DNA of 64,000 bases from Oscillospiraceae bacterium (GCA_019424695.1 JAHYZA010000009.1:62001-126000); one strand, 5' to 3'; positions 42,974 to 50,932 are shown, numbered from the stretch's first letter. Notes: generated by a model not told the origin, from the sequence alone. Numbers and translations are program-made.

Positions 42974-43630
42974 ATGCAGCAATACCAGACGATTCTTTTT
43001 GACCTTGACGGTACGCTGACCGATTCGGCCCCCGGCATCCTCAATTCGGTGCGTCATGCCTGCCGGAAACTGCAGCTGGAAATTCCGGACGATGCCACAC
43101 TGCGCCGGTTCCTGGGACCGCCGCTGCCGTCTTCTTTCAGGGACTATCTGCATCTGGATGAAGCCGATGTCGCCCGCGCGGTGGAGGGGTTTCGGGAATA
43201 TTACCCCGACAAGGGCATCTTTGAAAATGAGGTCTACCCCGGTATTCCGGAACTGCTTGCCGATCTGAAAGTGGCCGGTAAAAGGGTGGTAATGGCAACC
43301 AGTAAACCCGAAGGGTTCGCCAAGCGCATCATGGAGCACTTCGCGCTGGACGGCTGTTTTGATGTGATCTGCGGCGCCTCCATGGACGAGAGCCGTTCCG
43401 ATAAAGGCGAGGTCATCGCCTACGCACTGCAAACGGCAGGCATTACGGACCTTGGCGATGTGGTGATGGTCGGTGACCGGGAGCACGATGTCAAGGGGGC
43501 GGCCCGCAACGGCCTGCCCTGTATCGGTGCGGTGTACGGGTACGGTACCGCCGAAGAGCTGACCACGGCAGGGGCTATTGCCCTGGCGCATACTGTACAG
43601 GAACTGCACGCGCTCCTGCTTCCATCCTGA
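42974..43630 (+). CDS. HAD-family hydrolase (phosphoglycolate phosphatase-like)
   Basis: A 218-residue HAD subfamily IA phosphatase. Motif I FDLDGTLTD gives nucleophile Asp10 and acid Asp12. Motif II is MATSKPEGF, and motif III/IV ends VVMVGDREHDVKGAARNGLP. The cap domain is alpha-helical. Similar proteins include Gph and PpaX; the actual substrate is unknown. It sits in the same unit as the glycosyltransferase and converges on the MerR gene. Confidence 0.88.
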   Translation: MQQYQTILFDLDGTLTDSAPGILNSVRHACRKLQLEIPDDATLRRFLGPPLPSSFRDYLHLDEADVARAVEGFREYYPDKGIFENEVYPGIPELLADLKVAGKRVVMATSKPEGFAKRIMEHFALDGCFDVICGASMDESRSDKGEVIAYALQTAGITDLGDVVMVGDREHDVKGAARNGLPCIGAVYGYGTAEELTTAGAIALAHTVQELHALLLPS

Positions 43631-43635
43631 TATGC

Positions 43636-43681
43636 AAAAAAGAGACACCCCCGCACCGGTCGATGGACCGGCGCGGGGGTG
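43636..43681 (-). terminator. Intrinsic terminator for the MerR-like gene
   Basis: A 16-bp stem (43646-43661 with 43666-43681, loop GATG or CATC) with one G-T pair. On the minus strand a TCTCTTTTTT tract follows it. On the plus strand the T-run is poor, so it mainly serves the MerR gene. Confidence 0.85.
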
Positions 43682-43693
43682 CCTTGTTGCGTC

Positions 43694-44584
43694 TCAGGAA
43701 TGGTGGGGCTGATTGTCCTTGTCGTTATAAAAGAGCCGGGCGTTGTACCAGCCGGAGCAGATGCCGGCGGAGATGCAGCCCGCCAGGAACAAAATCCCCC
43801 ACCAGGTAAGCAGCAGCCCGCGAGGAATCAGAAACAGCAGAGCTACGGCGGCCACCGCGAAGGCGGGCATGGCATAATGAATCAGACGCAGAATTCGCAG
43901 CCGGGGCGTTTCTTCGTCGGCAAAATCTGGGTCGCACAGCATGCAGTGGATGCGCGCCGTGGGAATGCCCCGCACAGGATAATACCGACGCTGGGCGCGG
44001 TATTCCACGCCGTCGATGGTGAAATGGGGCGTCATGCTCTCCCGGGTGACGACCAGATCCAGTTTTTGCTCTTTGGCGTAGGCGAACAGCGCGTCGGTAA
44101 ATTGGGCGGGATTCATCACCGGGGTGTCCGGCGTAAAGGTAAAGTTGCGCCGGTGCTCCGCCCGGGCCATGGCCTGGTAATCCTGCACCCAGGCGGTGAA
44201 CCAGCTGGCGGCAGGGGCCGTCTGCATGCGGGCCAGGCAGGCGTCCACGTCCAGGGCAGAGGCTTCGACGTGGTCCTGCTCCAGGTCGGTGCAGAACCGT
44301 ATGGCGGATTCCAGCTCCCGGACCTGCTGCTGCAGCCGCTGGGTCTGGCGCCGTGCCGCCTGGGACAAAGGAACTGTGCCCTGCAGCACAGCCCGGATCT
44401 CCTCCACGGGCATGTCCAGCATCCGCAGCATGCGGATCAGCTTCAGGGTGCGGATGTCGTTTTCGGAATAAGTGCGGTAACCGTTCTGGGGATCACGGTC
44501 CGGTTGCAGCAGTCCGGCCTGCTCATAGTAGCGGATGTTCCGGCTGGAGATGCCGGATGCCTGGGAAGCCTGTTTGATATTCAT
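43694..44584 (-). CDS. MerR-family regulator with C-terminal membrane domain
   Basis: A 296-residue protein. Residues 1-70 form a classical MerR winged helix (MNIKQASQASGISSRNIRYY, then NGYRTYSENDI), followed by a coiled-coil dimer helix (75-105). A soluble middle region spans 110-230. The last 60 residues hold two membrane helices (about 238-253 and 257-277) separated by a short PRG turn, with a polar tail. A membrane-tethered MerR is unusual. The start follows GGAGGGAG. A palindromic operator lies in its own promoter, implying autoregulation. The ligand is unknown; there is no Cys/His metal-binding loop of the CueR or ZntR kind. Confidence 0.88.
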   Translation of the reverse strand: MNIKQASQASGISSRNIRYYEQAGLLQPDRDPQNGYRTYSENDIRTLKLIRMLRMLDMPVEEIRAVLQGTVPLSQAARRQTQRLQQQVRELESAIRFCTDLEQDHVEASALDVDACLARMQTAPAASWFTAWVQDYQAMARAEHRRNFTFTPDTPVMNPAQFTDALFAYAKEQKLDLVVTRESMTPHFTIDGVEYRAQRRYYPVRGIPTARIHCMLCDPDFADEETPRLRILRLIHYAMPAFAVAAVALLFLIPRGLLLTWWGILFLAGCISAGICSGWYNARLFYNDKDNQPHHS

Positions 44585-44606
44585 AAAACTCCCTCCTTTT
44601 TTCTTC

Positions 44607-44637
44607 AGGGTACACCCTGCAGTCGCTGGAAGGTCAA
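44607..44637 (-). promoter_or_regulatory. MerR-type promoter with 19-bp spacer and operator palindrome
   Basis: On the minus strand TTGACC (44637-44632) and TACCCT (44612-44607) are 19 bp apart. The spacer carries an imperfect palindrome, ACCTTCCAG-CGA-CTGCAGGGT (44634-44614). A long spacer with a central dyad is the hallmark of MerR-activated promoters. Confidence 0.75.
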
Positions 44638-44719
44638 GGCTTTTTTTAAAATAAGCATACCACAGGCACCGGATTTGTGCTATACTGTTGTTACATTTCA
44701 GAACAAAGAGGGAAAAACG

Positions 44720-45109
44720 ATGTATCAGTTGGGAGACGAAAAACTCGAAGTACGGGAACTGCTGGTCAAAGCCTTTGCCAGTGCCTGGGAACACAGTGAC
44801 AAGCATGTGGACCGGGATACCTATATCAACAGCAGCATCAACGTGATCGATTCGCTGCAGGTGGGACCGGAAATGATCTACGGCGAGGAAGGCCAGGGCC
44901 TGCTGGAAGGGGAACTGGACCATCTGCCGGATCTGCTGCGTGCCGACGGCATGTGGGTGTATTACGAAGTGCCGGCCGAAAATTTCTTTATCCTGACCTG
45001 GATGACCGATGCCGAAAAGGCCGAAGCCAAGGTGGCATCCCTGCAGGGGGAGGAAGGCAGCCTAGCCTGTGTGGTGGATCTGAAGCAGGAGTGGCACCGC
45101 GAACAGTAA
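44720..45109 (+). CDS. Acidic soluble protein of unknown function
   Basis: A 129-residue protein, rich in Glu and Asp, without membrane segment or recognisable motif. The ATG follows AGAGGGAAA. A TATACT at 44681-44686 may be its -10. It is divergent from the MerR gene and could share its control region, and its stop lies 31 bp before cca. No function can be assigned. Confidence 0.7.
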   Translation: MYQLGDEKLEVRELLVKAFASAWEHSDKHVDRDTYINSSINVIDSLQVGPEMIYGEEGQGLLEGELDHLPDLLRADGMWVYYEVPAENFFILTWMTDAEKAEAKVASLQGEEGSLACVVDLKQEWHREQ

Positions 45110-45140
45110 TCCGGCCGGTCCGGAGGAAAGGGGGGAACCG

Positions 45141-46511
45141 ATGAAACAGGAGACCATTCGTCTGCCGAGGGACGTCATGTGGCTGCTGCAGACGCTGCAC
45201 GGTGCCGGTTACAGCGCCTATGTGGTGGGCGGCTGCGTGCGGGACAGTCTGCTGGGACGCCGCCCGGGAGACTGGGACATCTGTACATCGGCCCGCCCGG
45301 AGCAGGTGCGGGAACTTTTTGCCGACCGGCAGCTGATTCTCACCGGTGAAAAGCATGGTACGGTAGGGGTCGTGCTGCATGGTACGCCCTATGAGATCAC
45401 GACCTACCGGTTGGATGGCACCTATCACGATCACCGCCACCCGGATCAGGTTTGCTTTGTCCGGGACCTGGCGGAGGACCTGGCCCGGCGGGACTTTACC
45501 ATCAACGCGATGGCCTATGCCCCCGGTGAGGGGATTATTGATCTGTATGGCGGCCGTAAGGACCTGGAGGCGGGGATTGTGCGCTGTGTCGGGGACCCGG
45601 CAACCCGCTTTGCCGAGGATGCCCTCCGAATTCTGCGGGCGCTGCGCTTTGCGGCGCGGCTGGGCTTCACCCTGGAGGAAAATACTGCGGCGGAAGCCCG
45701 GGCAGCCCGGGACAGCCTGCAGACGGTGAGCGCCGAGCGCATTTATGCCGAAGTGGATGGCCTGCTGATGGCTCCCTGTGCGGGACGCACCTTGGCACAG
45801 TACGGTGAGATTCTGGCCGGGGCTGTACCGGAGGTGGGGGACTGCATCGGCTGCACCCAGCCGGGACGCTGGCACTGTTATGATGTGTGGCAGCATACCG
45901 CAGCGGCGGTTACGGAGCTGGATCTGCGCGGACAGGACACCCGGGGCGCCCGGGTGTTGTGCTGGGCTACTTTTTTACATGATATCGCCAAACCGCTGTG
46001 CCGCAGTGTGGGCCCGGACGGGGCGGCACACTTCAAGGGACATAACCAGCGGGGAGCGGCGGTGGCGCGCATGATTCTGCGCCGCCTCAAAGCGCCCAGC
46101 TACCTGATCGAGGGGGCGGTGGGGTTGATTGCCATTCACGATGCGCCGCTGCCCACGGAGGATGCCGCTATCCTGAAATGCCTGAACCGCTACGGAGCGG
46201 TTTTCCTGCGGCGGTTGTGCGCCCTCAAATATGCCGATCTGGACGCCCATGCCCGTACACCGGAGGTGGCCTGCCGACGGCAGGACGTCACCCAGTTTGA
46301 AAACCGGATGACGGAACTTGCACGGACCGGATGCTATACCATGCGCCAGCTGGCGGTCAACGGGGCGGACCTGATGGCTGCCGGGCTGCCGGCAGGGCCT
46401 GCGGTGGGACGTATGCTGAATCGGCTGCTGGGCGCCGTGATGGAGGGCCGTGTTGCCAATGAGCGCGAAGCGCTGCTGGAGGAAACCCGGCGCTTGCTGC
46501 GTGAACCCTAA
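45141..46511 (+). CDS. cca: CCA-adding tRNA nucleotidyltransferase
   Basis: A 456-residue class II nucleotidyltransferase that adds or repairs the 3' CCA of tRNAs. GGCVRDSLLG at 30-39 and the metal-binding pair D44-x-D46 (GDWDIC) define the head; RRDFTINAMAY and RFAEDALRILRALRFAARL define the neck that selects nucleotides. A C-terminal HD-type region (ATFLHDIAKPLC, near residue 275) follows, as in many Clostridial enzymes. The start is preceded by GGAAAGGGGGG. Confidence 0.94.
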   Translation: MKQETIRLPRDVMWLLQTLHGAGYSAYVVGGCVRDSLLGRRPGDWDICTSARPEQVRELFADRQLILTGEKHGTVGVVLHGTPYEITTYRLDGTYHDHRHPDQVCFVRDLAEDLARRDFTINAMAYAPGEGIIDLYGGRKDLEAGIVRCVGDPATRFAEDALRILRALRFAARLGFTLEENTAAEARAARDSLQTVSAERIYAEVDGLLMAPCAGRTLAQYGEILAGAVPEVGDCIGCTQPGRWHCYDVWQHTAAAVTELDLRGQDTRGARVLCWATFLHDIAKPLCRSVGPDGAAHFKGHNQRGAAVARMILRRLKAPSYLIEGAVGLIAIHDAPLPTEDAAILKCLNRYGAVFLRRLCALKYADLDAHARTPEVACRRQDVTQFENRMTELARTGCYTMRQLAVNGADLMAAGLPAGPAVGRMLNRLLGAVMEGRVANEREALLEETRRLLREP

Positions 46512-46543
46512 AAACGAATGTACATGACAGGGAGGTTTTTGCT

Positions 46544-47074
46544 ATGATCCAGAATGAAGTATTGTCTGCCATTGCGGCGCGCCGCAGCTGCCGTGCCTAC
46601 AAGCCGGAGCAGATCAAGCCCGAAGAATTGCAGGCGGTGGTTACCGCCGGCACCTGGGCTCCCACCGGTATGAACCGCCAGAGCCCTGTGATCGTGGCCG
46701 TGCAGGACAAGGAGACCCGTGACCGGCTTTCGGCGATGAATGCCGCCATTATGGGCCGCGATGGCGACCCGTTCTACGGTGCGCCCACCGTGCTGGTGGT
46801 GTTGGTGGACCGCAACGTTCCCACCTGTGTGGAGGACGGCTCCCTGGTGATGGGGGACCTGCTGCTGGCGGCGTCCAGCATCGGTCTGGGGTCCTGCTGG
46901 ATTCACCGTGCCAAGGAAACTTTTGAAAGCGAAGAAGGCAAGGACCTGCTGCGCAAATGGGGCCTGGACCCGGAGAAGTACCGCGGTGTGGGCAACTGCA
47001 TCCTCGGCTACCCGGCGCCCGGCGGTACCAAACCGGCCGCGCCGCGCAAGGCTGACTATGTGGTGAACGTATGA
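46544..47074 (+). CDS. Nitroreductase-family flavoprotein
   Basis: A 176-residue FMN-binding NAD(P)H oxidoreductase. AIAARRSCRAYKPEQIKPEEL opens the fold, GTWAPTGMNRQSPVIVAV contributes FMN phosphate contacts, and GLGSCWIHRAKETF is the second signature. Family members reduce nitro compounds, quinones or flavins; the physiological substrate is unknown. GGGAGG precedes the start. The stop overlaps acpS by 4 bp (ATGA). Confidence 0.9.
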   Translation: MIQNEVLSAIAARRSCRAYKPEQIKPEELQAVVTAGTWAPTGMNRQSPVIVAVQDKETRDRLSAMNAAIMGRDGDPFYGAPTVLVVLVDRNVPTCVEDGSLVMGDLLLAASSIGLGSCWIHRAKETFESEEGKDLLRKWGLDPEKYRGVGNCILGYPAPGGTKPAAPRKADYVVNV

Positions 47075-47460
47075 TTCTCGGCGTCGGAATCGATTTGTGT
47101 GATGCGCACCGTATCGAAAAAAGCCTGGAAAAGCCGTCTTTCTGTGATTATGTCTACGCCCCGGCGGAACAAACGCTGCTGGCGGGTCTTTCCGGCAAAC
47201 GTCGGGCGGAAACGGCGGCGGCCAATTTTGCCGCCAAAGAAGCCTTCCTGAAAGCGGCCGGGACAGGGCTGGGCGGATTTGCCCTCTCCGAACTGGCATT
47301 GCTTCGGGCGGAAAATGGTGCTCCGTATTTTGAATTGCAGGGTCGGGCCGCGGCATGGGCCACCCAGCGCGGTCTGACGGTGCATGTCAGCCTGACCCAC
47401 GAGAACGGGCTGGCCAATGCCATCGTCCTGCTGGAAGAACACCGACCAAAAGGGGAGTGA
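47071..47460 (+). CDS. acpS: Holo-[acyl-carrier-protein] synthase
   Basis: A 129-residue transferase that attaches 4'-phosphopantetheine from CoA to ACP. GVGIDLCDAHRI holds the metal-binding Asp8, and NFAAKEAFLKAAGTGLGGF holds the second metal ligand Glu and CoA contacts. HVSLTHENGLANAIVLL is the C-terminal strand. Length is normal. It overlaps the nitroreductase gene and precedes the acyltransferase by 3 bp, so the three are one unit. Confidence 0.93.
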   Translation: MILGVGIDLCDAHRIEKSLEKPSFCDYVYAPAEQTLLAGLSGKRRAETAAANFAAKEAFLKAAGTGLGGFALSELALLRAENGAPYFELQGRAAAWATQRGLTVHVSLTHENGLANAIVLLEEHRPKGE

Positions 47461-47463
47461 CCG

Positions 47464-48552
47464 ATGGCTGCCAAAACACCCCGCGCCAGCAATCTGGAAT
47501 TGCTGCGCATTCTCTGTATGCTGTTCATCATTGGCGACCATCTCACCGGCCAGGGCGGCATCGCGGACTACAGCACGCTGTCATCCTCCTTTGCCTTTTG
47601 CCTGATCGGCTGCGGCTCCCGCATTGCCTGCAGTATCTTTGTGCTGATCGGCAGCTGGTTTCTCTGCGAGCAACCGTTCCGTGCCCGGCGGCCGCTGTCG
47701 CTGTGGCTGTCATTGTGGCTGTACACGGTGCCGGTCACGCTGCTCTGTGCACTGGGGGGGCTTCCGGTTTCCTTTGGAACGCTGCGCTGGGCAGCCTTTC
47801 CCGCCTCCACCCGCCAGCTGTGGTTCATCTCGGACTATCTGGTGCTGCTGGTCTGCGCACCGCTGCTGGACCGGGTGCTGCACGGATTGCCTCGCACAGC
47901 GCACCGGGCGCTGCTGCTGGCATTGGCGGTACCGCTGATCCTCTATCCCACACTTTTTGCCGAGGATGGCATCGTCAGCGATCTGGCCTGGATGTTCCTG
48001 TATGAGTATCTGCTGGCGGCGTATCTGCGCCGCTATCCGGAGAACCGCCTGAGCTGCCTGCTGCGCCGCCGGGGGCTGGCGCTGTTACTGGGCGTCGGTC
48101 TGCCGCTGCTCAACACAGCGGCCCGTGCTTGGCTGGAATGGCAGGGGCAGACCGACAGCAAGGCGTTCCAGTATATCGCCTATTATCGCACTGGTCTGGG
48201 GGCGCTGCCCAATCTGCTGGCGGCGCTGGCACTGTTTACCCTGTTCCAGAACCTGGACCTGGGCAGCCACCGCTGGATCAACGCAGTGGCAGGCACCACC
48301 CTGGGCGTATATATCCTCCATCAGGTACCGGCTTTCCGGGACTTTCTGTGGAACGGTATCTTTCAGGCCCAGGCGCATCATGGTTCGGTGCCGTACACGC
48401 TGTTCGTGATCGTGGCAACTTTCGCGGGCTGCGCTATCATCGATGCCCTGCGCACCCGTTTGCTGATGAACCCGCTGCAAAAGAGCCGTCCTTTCCGTGC
48501 GATTTGCGAAAAAGGCGATGGGCTGGCGGCCAAAATCCAACGCTGTGATTAA
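47464..48552 (+). CDS. Acyltransferase family 3 membrane protein
   Basis: A 362-residue protein with about ten membrane helices. The opening SNLELLRILCMLFIIGDHLTG places the conserved Arg and His of acyltransferase-3 enzymes on the first helix. Later segments TLGVYILHQVPAFRDFL carry the characteristic GxYxLH motif. Such enzymes O-acetylate or succinylate surface glycans and peptidoglycan sugars. It is cotranscribed with acpS. The stop codon overlaps the 5' arm of the mazF hairpin. Confidence 0.88.
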   Translation: MAAKTPRASNLELLRILCMLFIIGDHLTGQGGIADYSTLSSSFAFCLIGCGSRIACSIFVLIGSWFLCEQPFRARRPLSLWLSLWLYTVPVTLLCALGGLPVSFGTLRWAAFPASTRQLWFISDYLVLLVCAPLLDRVLHGLPRTAHRALLLALAVPLILYPTLFAEDGIVSDLAWMFLYEYLLAAYLRRYPENRLSCLLRRRGLALLLGVGLPLLNTAARAWLEWQGQTDSKAFQYIAYYRTGLGALPNLLAALALFTLFQNLDLGSHRWINAVAGTTLGVYILHQVPAFRDFLWNGIFQAQAHHGSVPYTLFVIVATFAGCAIIDALRTRLLMNPLQKSRPFRAICEKGDGLAAKIQRCD

Positions 48553-48603
48553 AAAGACCTCCTCCCGCTTATACTAAGAGTATAAGACGAGAGGAGGTCT
48601 TTT
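48552..48603 (+). promoter_or_regulatory. Terminator-like hairpin burying the mazF ribosome binding site
   Basis: AAAAGACCTCCTC (48552-48564) pairs with GAGGAGGTCTTTT (48591-48603), and an inner CTTATAC/GTATAAG stem (48568-48574 with 48580-48586) extends it. The Shine-Dalgarno sequence GAGGAGG is wholly inside the 3' arm, and mazF starts at 48606. The T-rich end also makes it a candidate terminator of the acyltransferase unit. Confidence 0.7.
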
Positions 48604-48605
48604 CC

Positions 48606-48983
48606 ATGGAAGTGCATAGAGGGGAAGTGTTTTACGCCGATCTGAGCCCGGTGGTGGGTTCGGAGCAGGGGGGCGTCCGACCGGTACTTATCATTCAGAA
48701 TGAGATCGGCAACCGGCACAGCCCCACGGTCATCGCGGCGGCCATCACCAGCCGTCAGGATAAAAACCGTCTGCCCACCCATATCAGCGTGCGGGCAGAC
48801 CGGTGCGGACTTTCCAAGGACAGCATCGTGCTGACCGAGCAGATCCGCACCCTGGACAAACGACGTCTGCGGGAGCGGGCCGGACGAATCCCGCCCGACG
48901 ATATGCGCCGGGTGGACGAGGCCCTGGGCGTTTCCATGGGGCTGGAGAGCCAGAATACCCATGACGACGGCGGCTACTTTTGA
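48606..48983 (+). CDS. MazF/PemK-type endoribonuclease toxin, no adjacent antitoxin
   Basis: A 125-residue protein matching MazF (EndoA/NdoA) mRNA interferases, which cleave mRNA at short sequences. HRGEVFYADLSPVVGSEQGG and VRPVLIIQNEIGNRHSPTVI (with the catalytic Arg in RPVLIIQN) are diagnostic, and TEQIRTLDKRRL is the conserved C-terminal segment. No MazE-like antitoxin gene precedes it; the gap of 53 bp holds only a hairpin over its ribosome binding site. The C-terminal 20 residues extend beyond Bacillus NdoA. Orphan MazF homologues are known, often with distal partners. Confidence 0.88.
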   Translation: MEVHRGEVFYADLSPVVGSEQGGVRPVLIIQNEIGNRHSPTVIAAAITSRQDKNRLPTHISVRADRCGLSKDSIVLTEQIRTLDKRRLRERAGRIPPDDMRRVDEALGVSMGLESQNTHDDGGYF

Positions 48984-48988
48984 TAAAA

Positions 48989-49025
48989 AATCCCTCCGGG
49001 CGGTTCACCCGGAGGGATTGCTTTT
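48989..49025. terminator. Bidirectional terminator between mazF and glyS
   Basis: A 12-bp perfect stem (48989-49000 with 49008-49019). CTTTTT follows on the plus strand, and TTTTTTATC follows on the minus strand. Confidence 0.92.
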
Positions 49026-49042
49026 TACAGCAGGCGAAAAAA

Positions 49043-50464
49043 TCAGAACGCCACTTTCTTGGCGATGTAATCCTTCAGCTCACTGATGGGCAGGCGGACC
49101 TGCTCCATGGTATCGCGGTCACGGACAGTCACGCAGTTGTCGGCCTCGACCTTGTCATCGCCCACGGTCTGGAAGTCCACGGTGATGCACAGCGGGGTGC
49201 CGATCTCGTCCTGGCGGCGGTACCGCTTGCCGATGGAACCGGCGTCGTCGTAGTCCACCATAAAGTCCTTGGCCAGCTCGTTGCGAATCTCCATGGCCTT
49301 GTCGCCCAGCTTCTTGGACAGCGGCAACACGGCGCACTTGAAGGGTGCCAGGAACGGGTGCAGATGCAGCACGGTGCGCACATCCTCTTTGCCCTTGGCG
49401 TCCACCAGGTGCTCCTCGTCGTAGGCTTCGCACAGGAACGCCAGCGCCACACGGTCGCAGCCCAAAGACGGCTCAATGACATAGGGGATGTAGTGCTCGT
49501 TGGTCTCGGGATCGAAGTACTCCAGGCTCTTGCCGGAAGCCTCCTGATGGCGGCTCAGGTCGTAGTTGGTGCGGTCGGCAATGCCCCACAGCTCGCCCCA
49601 GTCGGTGAACGGGAAGGCGTACTCGATGTCGGTGGTGGCACGGGAATAGAAAGCCAGCTCGGCGGCTTCGTGGTCGCGCAGGCGCAGGTTCTCTTCCTTG
49701 ATGCCCAGGCTCAGCAGCCAGTTCTTGCAGAAGTCTTTCCAGTAGGCGAACCACTCCAGGTCGGTATCCGGCTTGCAGAAGAACTCGCACTCCATCTGCT
49801 CGAACTCGCGGGTGCGGAATGTGAAGTTGCCCGGGGTGATCTCGTTGCGGAATGCCTTGCCCACCTGGCAGACGCCGAAGGGCAGTTTGCGGCGGGTGGT
49901 GCGCTGGATGTTGGCAAAGTTGACAAAAATGCCCTGGGCGGTCTCGGGACGCAGGTAGCAGGTGGAGGAGGAATCCTCGGTAACACCAATGGCCGTCTTG
50001 AACATCAGGTTGAACTTGCGGATGGGGGTGAAATCATGCTTGCCGCACACGGGGCAGACAACTTCCTCGTGGCTGGCGATGAAAGCATCCATCTCGTCGA
50101 AGGTCATGGCGTCCACATCCACGTTTTTGCCCTGCTCGCAGTCGGCGATCAGCTTGTCGGCGCGATGGCGGCTCTTGCAGGCACGGCAGTCCAGCAGCGG
50201 GTCCGAGAAGCTGGCCACGTGGCCGGTGGTCACCCAGGTCTGGGGGTTCATCAGGATGGCGGCATCCAGGCCCACGTTGTAGGGGCTTTCCTGCACGAAC
50301 TTCTTCAGCCAGGCTTTCTTGACGTTGTTTTTGAACTCAACGCCCAGCGGGCCGTAGTCCCAGCTGTTGGCCAGGCCGCCGTAGATCTCGCTGCCGGGGT
50401 AGATGAACCCGCGGTTTTTGCACAGGTTGACGATCATGTCCAAGGTCTTTTCACTGTTCTTCAT
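49043..50464 (-). CDS. glyS: Glycyl-tRNA synthetase (single-chain, dimeric type)
   Basis: A 473-residue class II synthetase of the alpha2 (archaeal/eukaryal-like) kind, not the tetrameric GlyQ/GlyS type. The start at 50464 follows GGAAGGAG by 9 bases. NRGFIYPGSEIYGGLANSWD and YGPLGVEFKNNVKKAW are N-terminal landmarks. FMVDYDD and GTPLCITVDFQTVGDD lie in the C-terminal anticodon-binding domain. A zinc-binding Cys cluster (CRACKSRH, CPVCGKHD) is visible near residues 100-145. Only a short 5' leader exists, so a T-box is unlikely. Confidence 0.95.
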   Translation of the reverse strand: MKNSEKTLDMIVNLCKNRGFIYPGSEIYGGLANSWDYGPLGVEFKNNVKKAWLKKFVQESPYNVGLDAAILMNPQTWVTTGHVASFSDPLLDCRACKSRHRADKLIADCEQGKNVDVDAMTFDEMDAFIASHEEVVCPVCGKHDFTPIRKFNLMFKTAIGVTEDSSSTCYLRPETAQGIFVNFANIQRTTRRKLPFGVCQVGKAFRNEITPGNFTFRTREFEQMECEFFCKPDTDLEWFAYWKDFCKNWLLSLGIKEENLRLRDHEAAELAFYSRATTDIEYAFPFTDWGELWGIADRTNYDLSRHQEASGKSLEYFDPETNEHYIPYVIEPSLGCDRVALAFLCEAYDEEHLVDAKGKEDVRTVLHLHPFLAPFKCAVLPLSKKLGDKAMEIRNELAKDFMVDYDDAGSIGKRYRRQDEIGTPLCITVDFQTVGDDKVEADNCVTVRDRDTMEQVRLPISELKDYIAKKVAF

Positions 50465-50542
50465 TTGTTTGTACTCCTTCCGCATGGCTGGCTGCCACAC
50501 AAAGTGATTTGCTGCGCCGCACCAATCGGGCGCAATACCGGT

Positions 50543-50571
50543 ATTATAGCATAGGGAACAGGTGCGCACAA
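50543..50571 (-). promoter_or_regulatory. SigA-type promoter for glyS
   Basis: Read on the minus strand: TTGTGC (50571-50566), a 17-bp spacer, and perfect TATAAT (50548-50543), about 80 bp before the start codon. Confidence 0.7.
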
Positions 50572-50602
50572 GCCGCTTGCGAAAAAACAGCGACGACAGA
50601 CT

Positions 50603-50824
50603 TCACAGCAGCTGCCGGGCGATCTGGCGGGCGAGCGCAGGCAAAAGAGCGCGGTCCAGTTCGGTCTCGGAACTCAGGCGGGCCAACTCGGCTTCCACAC
50701 GGGGGATTTTATGTTTCGGGATGCCCAGACAGGCCAGTTCCGATGCCGAAAGGGGACTTTTGGCGCCGGAATCGTGCATGTGAAAAATTGCTGCGGGATT
50801 CAAACTCCATACAAATCTTGCCAT
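50603..50824 (-). CDS. 73-residue protein of unknown function
   Basis: The ATG at 50824 has AGGAG 9 bases upstream. The chain has an opening FVWSLNPAAIFHMHDSGAKS and a helical, Leu/Ala/Arg-rich C-terminal half (ELARLSSETELDRALLPALA). No signal peptide or membrane helix. A perfect minus-strand TATAAT at 50883-50878 could be its -10. No family is recognised. Confidence 0.6.
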   Translation of the reverse strand: MARFVWSLNPAAIFHMHDSGAKSPLSASELACLGIPKHKIPRVEAELARLSSETELDRALLPALARQIARQLL

Positions 50825-50926
50825 CTTTTCGGTCTCCTCATGGGCAAAATACCAGAATTGTGGAAATCTTTTCTGCCATTATACCAAAAATTTCGGAAAA
50901 GTGTTTATTTCGCGGCAAAAAAATAT

Positions 50927-50932
50927 TATAAT
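50927..50932 (+). promoter_or_regulatory. Probable -10 element for murC
   Basis: TATAAT within an A+T-rich run, 72 bp before the murC start. A convincing -35 could not be assigned (best is TTTATT at 17 bp). Confidence 0.4.

Noticed and set aside
43679..44719. Upstream extension of the plus-strand frame before 44720
   Set aside because: It is antisense to the MerR gene; the ATG at 44720 has a ribosome binding site and begins a compositionally distinct protein.
48553..48605. Antitoxin gene (mazE) immediately upstream of mazF
   Set aside because: The gap is only 53 bp and is filled by a hairpin; the preceding gene is a polytopic acyltransferase.
50465..50542. Possible T-box leader for glyS
   Set aside because: The promoter leaves only about 70-80 bases of leader, too short for a T-box, and no T-box sequence was seen.
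48980..50554. Long plus-strand frame opposite glyS
   Set aside because: glyS on the minus strand is unmistakable; the plus frame is Val/Gly/His-rich with no family.
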